A stretch of DNA of 42,176 bases. It comes from Gammaproteobacteria bacterium. Its GTDB lineage: Bacteria; Pseudomonadota; Gammaproteobacteria; Steroidobacterales; Steroidobacteraceae. Made by a program: the position numbers and the translations under genes. A model generated the notes under the pieces. The model saw nothing but the letters and a program-made list of their open reading frames with translations. It searched no databases and was not told the DNA's origin. Positions 23,613 through 34,200 of this stretch are shown here, piece after piece; the stretch's first letter is position 1, and every line of letters begins with the position of its first letter. The DNA lies in the NCBI GenBank assembly GCA_027366635.1, contig DAHXNE010000088.1, positions 1 through 42,176 of the forward strand, read 5' to 3'.

Positions 23613-25157
23613 ATGGCATCTACATCCGTACTGAAATCAAGGGGCGCCAGCGGCGCGCTCGGGCAAACGGTGCAACATCTGATCCGGGGGCGGCACAGCG
23701 CCGGCGGCACGCGCACCGCGCCGGTCTACGATCCGGCCACCGGCACCATCGCCCGCGAGGTTCTGCTCGCGGACACGGATACCGTGAAGGCCGCGGTCGG
23801 TGCCGCGCACGAGGCTTTGCCGGCGTGGCGGGCGACCGCGCCGCTGAAGCGCGCCCGCGTGCTGGCCCGATTCCAGCGCCTGCTCGAGACCCATCAGGAC
23901 GAGATATGCGCCCTGGTGACCGCCGAGCAGGGCAAGGTCCTCGCCGACAGCCGGGGCGAGCTGCAGCGGGGGATCGAGAACGTCGAGTTCGCGACCTACG
24001 CGCCGCAATTGCTCAAGGGCGAGCACAGCTGCCACGTCGGGCCGGGGATCGATACGTGGAGCGAGTTTCAGCCGCTCGGCGTGTGCGCCGGTATCACACC
24101 GTTCAACTTTCCGACCATGGTGCCGCTGTGGATGTGGCCGATGGCGGTGGTCTGCGGCAACACGTTCGTCCTCAAACCCTCCGAGCGCGATCCCAGCGCG
24201 GCATTGTACGTGGCCGAGTTGGCGCTGCAGGCGGGGTTGCCCGCCGGCGTACTGAACGTGGTGAACGGCGACAAGGAGGCCGTCGATGCGCTGCTCGCGG
24301 ACTCGCGGGTGCAGGCCGTGAGCTTCGTCGGCTCGACGCCGATTGCGCAGTACGTGTACGCGCGCGGCACCGCCGCCGGCAAGCGGGTGCAGGCGCTCGG
24401 GGGCGCCAAGAATCACGCGGTCGTCATGCCGGATGCGGACACGGCGGGGACCGTGCGGGCGCTGATGGGCGCGGCGTTCGGAACCTGCGGCGAGCGTTGC
24501 ATGGCGATCTCGGTGGCCGTTGCGGTCGGGGAACAGACCGCGGCGGCGCTCATCGACGGCTTGAAGGTCGAGATGGCGCGGATCAAGGTCGGTCCGGGCA
24601 CCGATGACCGTTGTGACATGGGTCCGCTGGTCACCCGGGCGCAGCTCGACAAGGTGCACGGCTACATCGATCAAGGCGTGGCGCAGGGCGCGAAGCTGGT
24701 GGTCGACGGCCGCAAGCTCGATCTGCCGGACCACCGCGGCGGGTTCTTCCTCGGCCCGTGTTTGTTCGATCACGTCAAGCCCGACATGCAGATCTACCAG
24801 GACGAGATCTTCGGTCCGGTGTTGTGCGTGGTGCGCGTGGCGAGTCTCGGCGACGCGATGGCGCTGATCGATGCCCACCCGTACGGCAACGGCACCTGCA
24901 TCTTCACCCGCGACGGCGAGACCGCGCGCCACTTCGCCGCCGAGATCCAGGTCGGCATGGTGGGGATCAACGTGCCGCTGCCGGTTCCGGTCGCCTCGCA
25001 TTCCTTCGGCGGCTGGAAGGGCTCGCTGTTCGGCGACCTCAACGCCTACGGGCCGGATGCCGTGAGATTTTACACGCGGCGCAAGACCATCACCGAGCGC
25101 TGGCCCGCCGCCGGTGCCCGCGAAGGCACCGCATTCAGTTTTCCATCCCATCAATGA
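23613..25157 (+). CDS. mmsA: CoA-acylating (methyl)malonate-semialdehyde dehydrogenase
   Basis: Oxidatively decarboxylates malonate semialdehyde to acetyl-CoA and methylmalonate semialdehyde to propionyl-CoA, the final step for uracil and thymine respectively. The 514-residue ALDH-fold protein has the MmsA-specific segments CAGITPFNFPTMVPLWMWP, FVLKPSERDPSA, ALGGAKNHAVVMPDAD (lacking the general-base Glu, as in CoA-acylating members) and GTCGERCMAISVAV with nucleophile C296. The C-terminus carries FGGWKGSLFGDLNAYGPDAV, typical of the family. It starts five bases after the aminotransferase stop, so the pair is co-transcribed. No strong Shine-Dalgarno is visible, suggesting coupled translation. 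Confidence 0.94.
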   Translation: MASTSVLKSRGASGALGQTVQHLIRGRHSAGGTRTAPVYDPATGTIAREVLLADTDTVKAAVGAAHEALPAWRATAPLKRARVLARFQRLLETHQDEICALVTAEQGKVLADSRGELQRGIENVEFATYAPQLLKGEHSCHVGPGIDTWSEFQPLGVCAGITPFNFPTMVPLWMWPMAVVCGNTFVLKPSERDPSAALYVAELALQAGLPAGVLNVVNGDKEAVDALLADSRVQAVSFVGSTPIAQYVYARGTAAGKRVQALGGAKNHAVVMPDADTAGTVRALMGAAFGTCGERCMAISVAVAVGEQTAAALIDGLKVEMARIKVGPGTDDRCDMGPLVTRAQLDKVHGYIDQGVAQGAKLVVDGRKLDLPDHRGGFFLGPCLFDHVKPDMQIYQDEIFGPVLCVVRVASLGDAMALIDAHPYGNGTCIFTRDGETARHFAAEIQVGMVGINVPLPVPVASHSFGGWKGSLFGDLNAYGPDAVRFYTRRKTITERWPAAGAREGTAFSFPSHQ

Positions 25158-25243
25158 GGGATGAGTGCGGGCGCGGGCGGTGGTGCGCGCATGATCGGCG
25201 CGGGCTCGATCCGTGGAGGCTGGTGAATATTGCGCGGAGGTGA

Positions 25244-26692
<1,449 letters not shown>

Positions 26693-26782
26693 CCGTTACA
26701 AACCTATGGCCCGCTCCGACGGCGCGTCTGCGCGCGGCGGCCGGGCCGTGTCGCAAAAGTATTCAAGTCCGGGAGACAGACG

Positions 26783-27649
26783 ATGGCAAAGATGCGTGGG
26801 GGTCTGATACAGGTTGGGTTGAAGGCGGACACGAGCGACTCGCCGGCGAAGATCCGTGATGCGATGCTGGCGGCCCACCGCCCGCTGATCGAGAAAGCCG
26901 GGCGCGGCGGCGTGCAGGTGCTGTGCTTCCAGGAGGTGTTCACCCAGCCGTATTTCTGTCCCAGCCAGGACGTGAAGTGGTACGCGGCCGCGGAGTCGAT
27001 CCCGGGGCCGACCACCGAGGAGATGCAGGCCGCGGCGAAGAAGCACCAGATGGTCATCGTGGTGCCGATCTACGAGGCCGATCCGGTGGCCGGCGTCTAT
27101 TACAACACCGCGGCGGTGATCGACGCCGACGGCAGCTATCTCGGCAAGTATCGCAAGACCCACATTCCGCAGGTGGCGGGCTTCTGGGAGAAATTCTTCT
27201 TCAAGCCCGGCGCCTCGCGCTGGCCGGTGTTCCAGACACGCTATTGCAAGCTCGGCGTCTACATCTGCTACGACCGCCACTTCCCGGAGGGCTGGCGCGC
27301 CCTGGCGCTGAACGGCGCGCAATACATCGTCAATCCGTCGGCGACGGTCGCCGGTCTGTCGGAGTACCTGTGGAAGCTCGAGCAGCCGGCGGCCGCGGCC
27401 GCCAACGGCTGCTGGATCGGCGCGATCAACCGCGTGGGCCGCGAGCAGCCGTGGAACATCGGGGAGTTCTACGGCCAGAGCTATTTCGTCAATCCGCGCG
27501 GCCAGATCGAGGCGATCGCCAGCCGCGACAGCGACGAGCTGCTGGTGCACGACATGGATATGGACATGGTCACCGAGGTCAGGAATCTGTGGCAGTTTTT
27601 TCGCGACCGTCGGCCGGATGCCTACGGTCGCTTGACCGACGCCGAGTAG
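26783..27649 (+). CDS. Beta-ureidopropionase (N-carbamoyl-beta-alanine amidohydrolase), nitrilase superfamily
   Basis: Hydrolyses N-carbamoyl-beta-alanine to beta-alanine, CO2 and ammonia, the step between dihydropyrimidinase and the aminotransferase. The 288-residue product belongs to the carbon-nitrogen hydrolase family. The triad is visible as E51 (CFQEVF), K125 (KYRKTHIP) and C162 (YICYDRHFPEG). NPSATVAGLSEYLWKLEQPAAAAANG and INRVGREQPWNIGEFYGQS are close to known ureidopropionases. GGGAGA precedes the ATG. It is the last gene of the plus-strand pre operon; 78 bases separate it from the convergent LysR gene, where I see GC-rich repeats but no clear terminator. Agmatine or other amidase activity is less likely given context. 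Confidence 0.92.
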   Translation: MAKMRGGLIQVGLKADTSDSPAKIRDAMLAAHRPLIEKAGRGGVQVLCFQEVFTQPYFCPSQDVKWYAAAESIPGPTTEEMQAAAKKHQMVIVVPIYEADPVAGVYYNTAAVIDADGSYLGKYRKTHIPQVAGFWEKFFFKPGASRWPVFQTRYCKLGVYICYDRHFPEGWRALALNGAQYIVNPSATVAGLSEYLWKLEQPAAAAANGCWIGAINRVGREQPWNIGEFYGQSYFVNPRGQIEAIASRDSDELLVHDMDMDMVTEVRNLWQFFRDRRPDAYGRLTDAE

Positions 27650-27726
27650 CGCAGCTGCGCGGCGCGCCCGGCCCGGAGCGCGGCGATGCGCCGGCACGGG
27701 TCCGCCGCCGCGCGGCCACGGGCCGC

Positions 27727-28656
27727 TCAACCGCTCCAGCGGGTCGCCAACAGGCAGTTGAGGAACACCTGCGCCACGCGCAGCGGCGGCGGTGTCTTGC
27801 GGTGGATCGCCGAATAGCGGCACTGGTACCGCAGGCCGGCCGGATGCACGGCGCGCAGCCGCTCATCGGCCACGAACGGGGCGGCGTAGTGGGCCGGCAG
27901 GAAGCCGACGAAGCGCCCGGAGAGGATCAGATGCGCGATGCCTTCCTGGTCGGAGGCGGTCGCGCTGCAGGTCAGGGCGTGCTCGCGGGCGAGTTCCATG
28001 TTGGGTGAATGATAGTCGAGTCCCGCCAGCGGCTGACCGGCCAGATCGCTCCAATCCCGCGTGGCATCGGCGCTTGCGAACCAGGGATGGTCGTGCGCGG
28101 CGTACAGCAGCATGGTCTCGTCGAACAACTCGTGATAGGCGAGGCGCTCGGAGCGGCGATGCTCCGGGATCAGTCCGAGGTGGAACTGACCGTCCATGAT
28201 GCCTTTCTCGATCGCCGTGATGTTGTTGACGTGCAGATGCAGCGTCACGGCGGGCGCGATCTGGGTGAATTTCGCCAACGCGCCGGTGATGCGCGCATGC
28301 GGATTGGTGACGGTCTTCTCGAACAGCGCCAGGTGCAGCGTGCCCTCGAGTTCCCGGCCGGTATCGAGCACCTCGGTGCGGAACGCATCGACGGCGCGCA
28401 GCAGCTGTTGGGCGGCGGCATAGACGCGTTCGCCGTCGGGCGTCAGCGCGAATCCTGAGCGGCCGCGCCGGCACAGCACCAGGCCCAGGCGTGTCTCGAG
28501 GTCCTTGACGTGCCGGGTGACGGTCGAGATGTCGATGTTGAGCTTCAACTCCGCGGCCGCGATGCCGCCGCAATCGGCCACCGCGCAGAAAATGCGTACC
28601 AGACGCAAGTCCACGTCGCCGATCTGGCCCAGTAGTGCGCGCTCGCGTAGTGACAT
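27727..28656 (-). CDS. LysR-family transcriptional regulator
   Basis: A 309-residue LysR-type regulator. The start MSLRERALLGQIGDVDLRLVRIF was chosen because it fits the family; an ATG at 28719 would add 21 unrelated residues. The winged helix-turn-helix covers residues about 16-75 (FCAVADCGGIAAAELKL, ISTVTRHVKDLETRLG, LCRRGRSGFALTPDGERVY). The effector domain follows to the C-terminus (NITAIEKGIMDGQFHLGLIPEH). It is divergent from cdd and convergent with the ureidopropionase gene, so it probably responds to a pyrimidine-pathway metabolite and controls cdd, the pre operon or itself; this is inferred. A RutR-like dyad covers its start codon, which would make it part of the same regulatory circuit. 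Confidence 0.88.
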   Translation of the reverse strand: MSLRERALLGQIGDVDLRLVRIFCAVADCGGIAAAELKLNIDISTVTRHVKDLETRLGLVLCRRGRSGFALTPDGERVYAAAQQLLRAVDAFRTEVLDTGRELEGTLHLALFEKTVTNPHARITGALAKFTQIAPAVTLHLHVNNITAIEKGIMDGQFHLGLIPEHRRSERLAYHELFDETMLLYAAHDHPWFASADATRDWSDLAGQPLAGLDYHSPNMELAREHALTCSATASDQEGIAHLILSGRFVGFLPAHYAAPFVADERLRAVHPAGLRYQCRYSAIHRKTPPPLRVAQVFLNCLLATRWSG

Positions 28657-28670
28657 GACCGTCGGGTCAA
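28655..28670. promoter_or_regulatory. Weak RutR-like dyad over the LysR start codon
   Basis: ATGACCGTCGGGTCAA keeps the TGACC-N4-GGTCA core of the other operators but has three deviations from the full consensus (positions 1, 7 and 10). It overlaps the LysR start codon, so binding could block LysR expression. It could be chance. Confidence 0.4.
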
Positions 28671-28858
28671 CCTCAAAAAATGGCGGGTGATTGCAGCACG
28701 AAAGGTCGGCGCGGCGCAATCGGCGGCGGGCGTGGCCCCCGGGGTCGACGGCTGACGGTGGCCGGTAGCCGCGCGGGTGCCGCCGGGCCGCGATGTCCGC
28801 TCGCGCGGTCGTGGCCGGCCGCGCGCCGACGTTGCCGCGCGGCGGCGGGGCGTGCTAG

Positions 28859-28871
28859 GTTAAACGATATA
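28859..28871 (+). promoter_or_regulatory. GTTAAACGATATA element before cdd
   Basis: This 13-base AT-rich element, 37 bases upstream of cdd, is an exact inverted copy of 9979-9991 at the TonB receptor promoter. Here only one half of that site's dyad is present. It may contain the cdd -10 region (GATATA) or a shared regulator half-site. Confidence 0.35.
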
Positions 28872-28907
28872 CGTCGATGGGCGGGCCGCACGGACGGTGC
28901 AGGGGAT

Positions 28908-29324
28908 ATGAACCAAATGACGATCGATCCAAACACGCTGATCGCCCGTGCGCGCGAATGCCTGGATGGGGCTTATGCGCCGTATTCGCGCTTCCGGGTG
29001 GCGGCCGCGGTCGTTGACGAGCGCGGCCGGGTGTTCACGGGCGTGAACGTCGAGAATATTTCTTACGGACTGAGCATGTGCGCCGAGCGCGTCGCGGTCT
29101 TTACCGCGATCGCCGCGGGAAGCCGCCGGATCACCGCGGTGGCCGTGACCAGCAGCGGCGCCGACCTGCTCTCGCCGTGCGGCGCATGCCGGCAGGTGCT
29201 GGCGGAATTCGCCGAGCCGGACGTTCCGGTCTACTGCGATGCGCCCGAATCGCCCCGCCGCTGGACGGTGGCGCAGCTCCTGCCCGCCGGGTTCGAGGCC
29301 GCGCAGCTCGGCGGCCCGCGCTGA
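28908..29324 (+). CDS. cdd: Cytidine deaminase
   Basis: Zinc enzyme that deaminates cytidine and deoxycytidine to uridine and deoxyuridine, bringing cytosine nucleosides into the uracil route. The 138-residue product is the short, tetrameric form. The zinc ligands and proton shuttle are C58 and E60 in SMCAERVAV, and C91 and C94 in SPCGACRQVL. YAPYSRFRVAAAV and NVENISYGL form the substrate site. The ATG at 28908 follows AGGGG; the frame is open upstream to 28680, but that part is Arg/Gly-rich and unlike the family. Divergent from the LysR gene. The final residues (FEAAQLGGPR) end where the decayed zone begins. Confidence 0.94.
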   Translation: MNQMTIDPNTLIARARECLDGAYAPYSRFRVAAAVVDERGRVFTGVNVENISYGLSMCAERVAVFTAIAAGSRRITAVAVTSSGADLLSPCGACRQVLAEFAEPDVPVYCDAPESPRRWTVAQLLPAGFEAAQLGGPR

Positions 29325-29792
29325 CCGCAGGCGGCGATTTGCGCCGCGAGCCGCACCGCCGGACCGACGTTGGGGCGCAATGGCGTGCGGGAGACGCCGC
29401 GGGGCAGGGCGTGAGCGCCGAGCTTCTGTTGCGGGTCGCCGCCTAGCTTCGGAGCGCCACGGCGCGGGTCGTGGCGGCGCCCGAGCACGGGATCGAGCTC
29501 GATCGCACGATCTGGTAGCCACTCGGCGGCGGACAGCCGGGTGATCGTGGCGTCCCGATGCGCGAGGACGGCGAGCGTATCGCGGACAGCACCCGAGTTG
29601 CGCTTTGGGCGACCGCGACTCTGTACGCGCCGCAGTGACAAGCGCAATGACTGAAGTGCGCGTCTGCTGCCGCAAGCCCCGCTAGTCAGCGCCGGAGTCG
29701 GGAGATTCCGGCGGCCCTGTTCTCGGTCCTGTGTTGAGAATATCGACAGCCGCGATGCCTGCAACGCGCCGGTTCGACCGCACTGTCGACGG
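29325..29792. other. Gene-free stretch after cdd
   Basis: About 470 bases without a recognisable gene on either strand. Open frames are interrupted and show no family features. It precedes transporter fragments and is probably decayed sequence; nothing specific was identified. Confidence 0.5.
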
Positions 29793-29796
29793 GTGG

Positions 29797-30205
29797 CTCG
29801 CGGCACGCCGCCGCTGTGGACACAGCATCCCACACTCGACAACCTAATCAACGGCATCAGCCGGCAGCATATCGGAACGTACTTCTTCAACTCGCTGGTG
29901 GTCGCCACCGCAACGATGGTGCTGTCGGTCCTGGTGGCCGGATCGGCCGGCTACGCGCTGGCGCACGTCGAGTTTCGCGGCAGACGCGTGGTGTTCGGGC
30001 TCACGGTGGTCGGCGTGCTGATTCCTACTCAGGCGTTGGTGCTGCTACTGTTCGAGATATTCCGCGCGATGCACATGTTGTATCACTACGCGGCGCTGGT
30101 TCTGCCGGTGGCCGCGAACCCGGTGGGCATCCTGCTGGTGCAGGCGTACATGCGCGGAATTCCGACGGAACTCCTCGATGCGGCACGCATCGACGGTGCG
30201 GGCGG
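29797..30205 (+). pseudogene. Fragment of a MalG-type sugar ABC permease
   Basis: The frame reads TPPLWTQHPTLDNLING, FFNSLVVATATMVLSVLVAG, SAGYALAHVEFRGRRVVFG and ends at PTELLDAARIDGAG. This matches the middle of carbohydrate ABC permeases (MalG/CUT1 type), including the EAA loop (ELLDAARIDGAG) that contacts the ATPase. The N-terminal membrane segment and everything after the EAA loop, about a third of a normal protein, are missing, so it is a remnant. The sequence changes abruptly at about 30205 into a piece of an ATPase gene in another frame, which indicates a deletion between adjacent transporter genes. Confidence 0.8.
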
Positions 30206-30325
30206 GTGCTGGTGCGTTTGCGGCCGGAGCAGGAGTTGGCGGTTGGCGAGCCGCTTGGGCTTTGGCTGAAGCGGGCAAATGTGCACGCGGTCGAGGCCGC
30301 CACGGGGGCGGCGTGTAGAGTTGGC
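30206..30325 (+). pseudogene. C-terminal (TOBE) relic of a MalK-type ABC ATPase
   Basis: In the frame starting at 30206 the translation VLVRLRPEQELAVGEPLGLW, then LKRANVHAVEAATGAA, resembles the last 35 or so residues of MalK/UgpC-type ATPases (pattern R-PE---GE---L----VH-FD--TG). It directly abuts the permease fragment in a different frame. Walker A, signature and Walker B motifs are absent, so only the tail survives. The identification rests on a short pattern. Confidence 0.55.
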
Positions 30326-30752
30326 AGGACGCTGACCGGACGGTGGTCGCCTGACCGGCGGGTCCTACAGGCGATTACCGCAAGGATATGAAGAACTCGT
30401 AACAGAGTCGTGTCCGGCCGGCGCCGGTGGCGCCCGCGTCGCCGCCCGCCGACACATCCCTGCGGCGGAGCGATATCTCGATTTCATCGGCTGATCTGAA
30501 ACACGCTGGCGGGCGCGCCGGTGAGCATGGCCAGGCTCGATCGACCTAACTACGCCCATTAGCCGCGATTCCGGCTCGCGCTCGAGCACCTGCAGATGGC
30601 CCAACTCGAGCCGGGCGTCACGCTCGAGATCTGCGCGGCCACTCGGGCTATCGCGGTCCCGGAAAATGCTTGGTTGGCATTCGCCGCTCGTTCTCGCCGG
30701 CGTGCCGTTATTGACATGCGGCGGGCCGCAGAGTAAGAATTTCCACTCTAGA

Positions 30753-30768
30753 TGTAAACGGTTATACA
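30753..30768. promoter_or_regulatory. Possible LacI-family operator
   Basis: TGTAAACGGTTATACA is an imperfect palindrome with a central CG, like operators of LacI-family sugar regulators. It lies in an AT-rich patch before the carbohydrate locus, but more than 500 bases upstream of the receptor start. Confidence 0.25.
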
Positions 30769-31018
30769 CGTACGGAAGCGATTTTCCGCCGGGGAGATGG
30801 CGAGTCTGCGTGGCCTGATGCGACATTGCCGTCGCGGCAGCCACGAACCTAAGATTCGGCTGTACGAGAGGGAACTTCTATGATCCGACGTTCCGCGAAG
30901 CGCAGTCGCCTCAGCGTGACCTTCGTCGCATCCACCATCCCTGGCCCGATGATCGCTTCTGCGTCACGCGCCCGAGGTGGAAGCCAAGTGCCTAACTCGG
31001 GCCCGCTCGCTTTTGCGC

Positions 31019-31028
31019 GGGGGGGGGG
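31019..31028. repeat. Homopolymeric run of ten G
   Basis: Ten consecutive G bases about 260 bases upstream of the second TonB receptor. Such runs slip easily during replication. It lies in non-coding sequence, so any effect would be on promoter spacing; it could also be a sequencing-prone spot. Confidence 0.7.
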
Positions 31029-31167
31029 CGACAACGATAGCCGTCCCTGCCGCGATCCCACGCTCGCAGTTAATTCGTACATGGCGCTGACTGACGTGCA
31101 ACGACGGAGCAACGGAGAAATTGAGTGCCGCGCGGCTCGCAGTTAGCGGACCACCTGAGGGCTCAGC

Positions 31168-31195
31168 AGAAGTATTGCACAGACGCAACACTTCT
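31168..31195. promoter_or_regulatory. 11-base dyad upstream of the second TonB receptor
   Basis: AGAAGTATTGC and GCAACACTTCT form an inverted repeat with ten of eleven positions paired around a six-base loop, 89 bases before the receptor ATG. It could be an operator or an mRNA hairpin. No T-run follows. Confidence 0.4.
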
Positions 31196-31284
31196 AGTGA
31201 TGCGGCAAGGAAGGCGAATCTGTGCTGCCGCTTTCGAGCTGACACCGAAGCGGCAAGGTCGAACCGTAATTTGGAGGGCGGAAC

Positions 31285-34200
31285 ATGCAAAAGTTCAGCA
31301 AACGACGCCGCAATCCCATTGCCAGCATTGTGGTATCCACGCTCGCCGCCTGCGTCGGGGCGCTCGCTGCACAGGCTGCCCATGCGCAAATGGCCAGTGC
31401 AACGCTCCAAGGCACCGCGCCTCCAGGCATTAAGGTCATCGCCACCAACATCGCAACCGGCGAGCGTCGCGTGACCACGGCTACCAAGAACGGTGATTAT
31501 TTCTTGATCGCCCTGCCGGCGGGCCGTTATCGCGTCAGGGCAGGAACGCAAGTGCAGGAACTGACGCTCAGTGTCGCCTCGACTGTCGTCTTCGACTTCA
31601 CCAAGACCAATCTGCGGGCTGCAGAATTGCGCCAGATTACCATTACCGGCCATCGACTTGTCGACGTTAGAACGCAAGCAGTCGGCGGTATCGTGACGCA
31701 TCGCATGATCGAGACCGTACCGGAGATCACCCGGAATTTCCTCGGCTATGCCGACATCCTTCCCGGCGTCACCTTCACGTACAACGACGGCAACACCTCG
31801 TTTCGCGGCGGTACGCAGGAATCCGAGAACGACAATGTTTACATCGGTGGCATGCCGATGACTAATTTCATCCAGGGCGGCATCGCCGGCCAGTCAGGAC
31901 CAAGTAAAAATCCAAACCTAGGGGACCCCGGCAACCCATTTCCACAGTCGGCCATAGCTTCGTACCGAGTCATCAATTCCAACTACAGCGCACAGTACGC
32001 CCAGGCATCCAGTGCGATCATCGTCGCCCAAACAAAATCCGGGACCAATCATTTTCATGGTAGTTCGTACGTGAGTTTCACCAATCAGAATCTTCAAGCG
32101 GAGACTCCCGCCGAGGAATACGCAACAACCCCGGGTGACCCAAAGCCCGCGGGTGCGGAGGATTTGGACTACGGAGTGTCACTGGGCGGCCCCATTGTGA
32201 AGAACAAGGCGCACTTCTTTTTTGCCTACGAACACAAGTATCTTACTCTGCCGAACACGGTATACCCGTCGACTGGGAACGGCATCCCGACCGAGGCGCA
32301 GCTGCAGTCGCTGCTGCCCGCAGACGTCTGGTCGCAATTCGGTCCGAGTGAGAACCCGTTTCACGAAAATCTGCTGTTCGGCAAGATTGACTACGAACCG
32401 GACGACAACGACCGCCTGACGTTGACCGACCTTTATCGTACGGAAAATTATATCAATGGAGCCGCCGGGCAGACCGCGGCGTCGTCGTCCAATGTGCAGG
32501 AAAGCCGCTTTAATCAGGTGGGGCTTTCCTGGCTGCACGCCTCAAGCGGGTGGACAAACCAACTGCGCGTTGCTTACGAATCGTCAGATCGCATGCCGCT
32601 GCCGTCGACCACCACGCCAGAGCGTACTTATCAGTGGTTTGGTCAAGGCCTGAATGCGACGCTGATCAATGTTGACGGACAGAGTCCGTATGCGGAGTTC
32701 AAGAACCAGCAAAAAGTTCTATCTGTTTACGATAATGTCACGCTGCCAGGCCTGCATTTCTTTGGAACTCACACGATCAAATTCGGCGTCAGTTTCCAGG
32801 GGACGAAACTGTCGTATGAAGACGCCGGACAGGGCGAGGACATCTACTACGCCGTTGACTCCACGGGCACGTATTCCACGCCTTATCAGGTTACCTATAC
32901 CGACTTGTATCCGGGTGGCAAGCAGGTTGTGGGGAGCTCAAACAATGATCTGCTCGGAGCGTACTTTCAGGATGACTGGGCGATCAACAAACATTTGACC
33001 ATTGATTTGGGCGTTCGAGACGACTGGCAAGACGATCCGCTTTATCAGAATTTTGTGGTCCCGCAACAGATCGTCGCCGACATTTACGGGCCTTACTCGC
33101 CGGGTTCGAGCGAGACATATGCGCAGGCGCTGGCCCTCGGCGGCGTGAACATCGGCGATTACATTGGCAACGGTCACAATCGCCCGTCCAGCAATAACAT
33201 TGCGCCGCGACTTGGATTTTCTTATGACATCGAGGGTAATGGGCGCTACGTCATTTTCGGCGGCTATGCGAAAGCGTACGATTTCAACAATTTCGACCTC
33301 ATGTCCCTGGAAACGACCAAAGCGGCGCTCGCCGAGCCAACGATGGATTTCTATGGTGGCGGGTACACCGTCAATAATTGCCTGACTGCCGCGGATGCCA
33401 GCCCGACATGCGTCGCATGGAACCCGGCCTACGAGAATCTCGCCAACCTTCAGAAGCTTACGACGACGCCGTATGGCGAGATCGATTTAATTAATAATCA
33501 TATCAAGACGCCTTATTCCAATCAGTTTAGTCTCGGCTTTCGCACGCGCCTCGGGGCGTGGAACGCAAGCATTACGTTGTCCGAGATCGACAGTTACGAT
33601 CGTATGGTCGGCGAACTCGGCAACCGCACCGCGACCGGGGCATACTACGTCGTGAACAATGGATCCATTAGTCCGGATTTTGGCGGTATTCCGGGTACGA
33701 CCGGAAATCTCGTGCTGTGGAACAATGGCGGACGTGATACGGACAAGCAGGTGTTGGTGTTCTTGCAGAAGCCGTACACCCGCCGTTCCGGGTGGAGCGC
33801 GACGGTCGCTTATACCTATTCAGACGCGTACCAGAACGATTACTACTCGTATTTTACTAACAATACATACTTGTTCGATTTGCCGAAAGCGTCGATGTAT
33901 CCTATGATCCCGAGCAGTGAGATACCCAAGAATCGCGTGGTCTTTACCGGGTCGATCGACGGCCCGTGGGGCATAATTTATGGCGGTAAGCTGACATTGG
34001 CGACGCCAATCGGGTTTGGAGGTGCGGAGCCGTGCCCAACCACACTCCAGCAGTGCCACCAGTTGGACTTTCCGGTAACTGGTTTTCCTACAGCGACCTG
34101 GGGCGAGACCAATCTGGATCTGCAGGCGACCAAGTATTTCAACTTGCACGTGTATGACAGCCGCGGATACGTGCGTGTGGCCGTGTTTAATGTTTTTAAT

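Larger units (their letters stand above)
30326..31284. other. Decayed / regulatory stretch before the second TonB receptor
   Basis: About 960 bases with no convincing gene. A frame at 30880-31146 begins after a GAGAGGG site but encodes a low-complexity product unlike any family I know. The stretch contains a LacI-like palindrome (30753-30768), a run of ten G (31019-31028) and a strong dyad (31168-31195). Base composition becomes more AT-rich toward the receptor gene. Confidence 0.5.

Noticed and set aside
27633-27648. TTGACC at the end of the ureidopropionase gene as a RutR site
   Set aside because: No complementary right arm; within codons of a conserved gene.
30880-31146. Small open frame after a GAGAGGG site
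   Set aside because: Product is low complexity, interrupted in character by the G10 run, and resembles no family.
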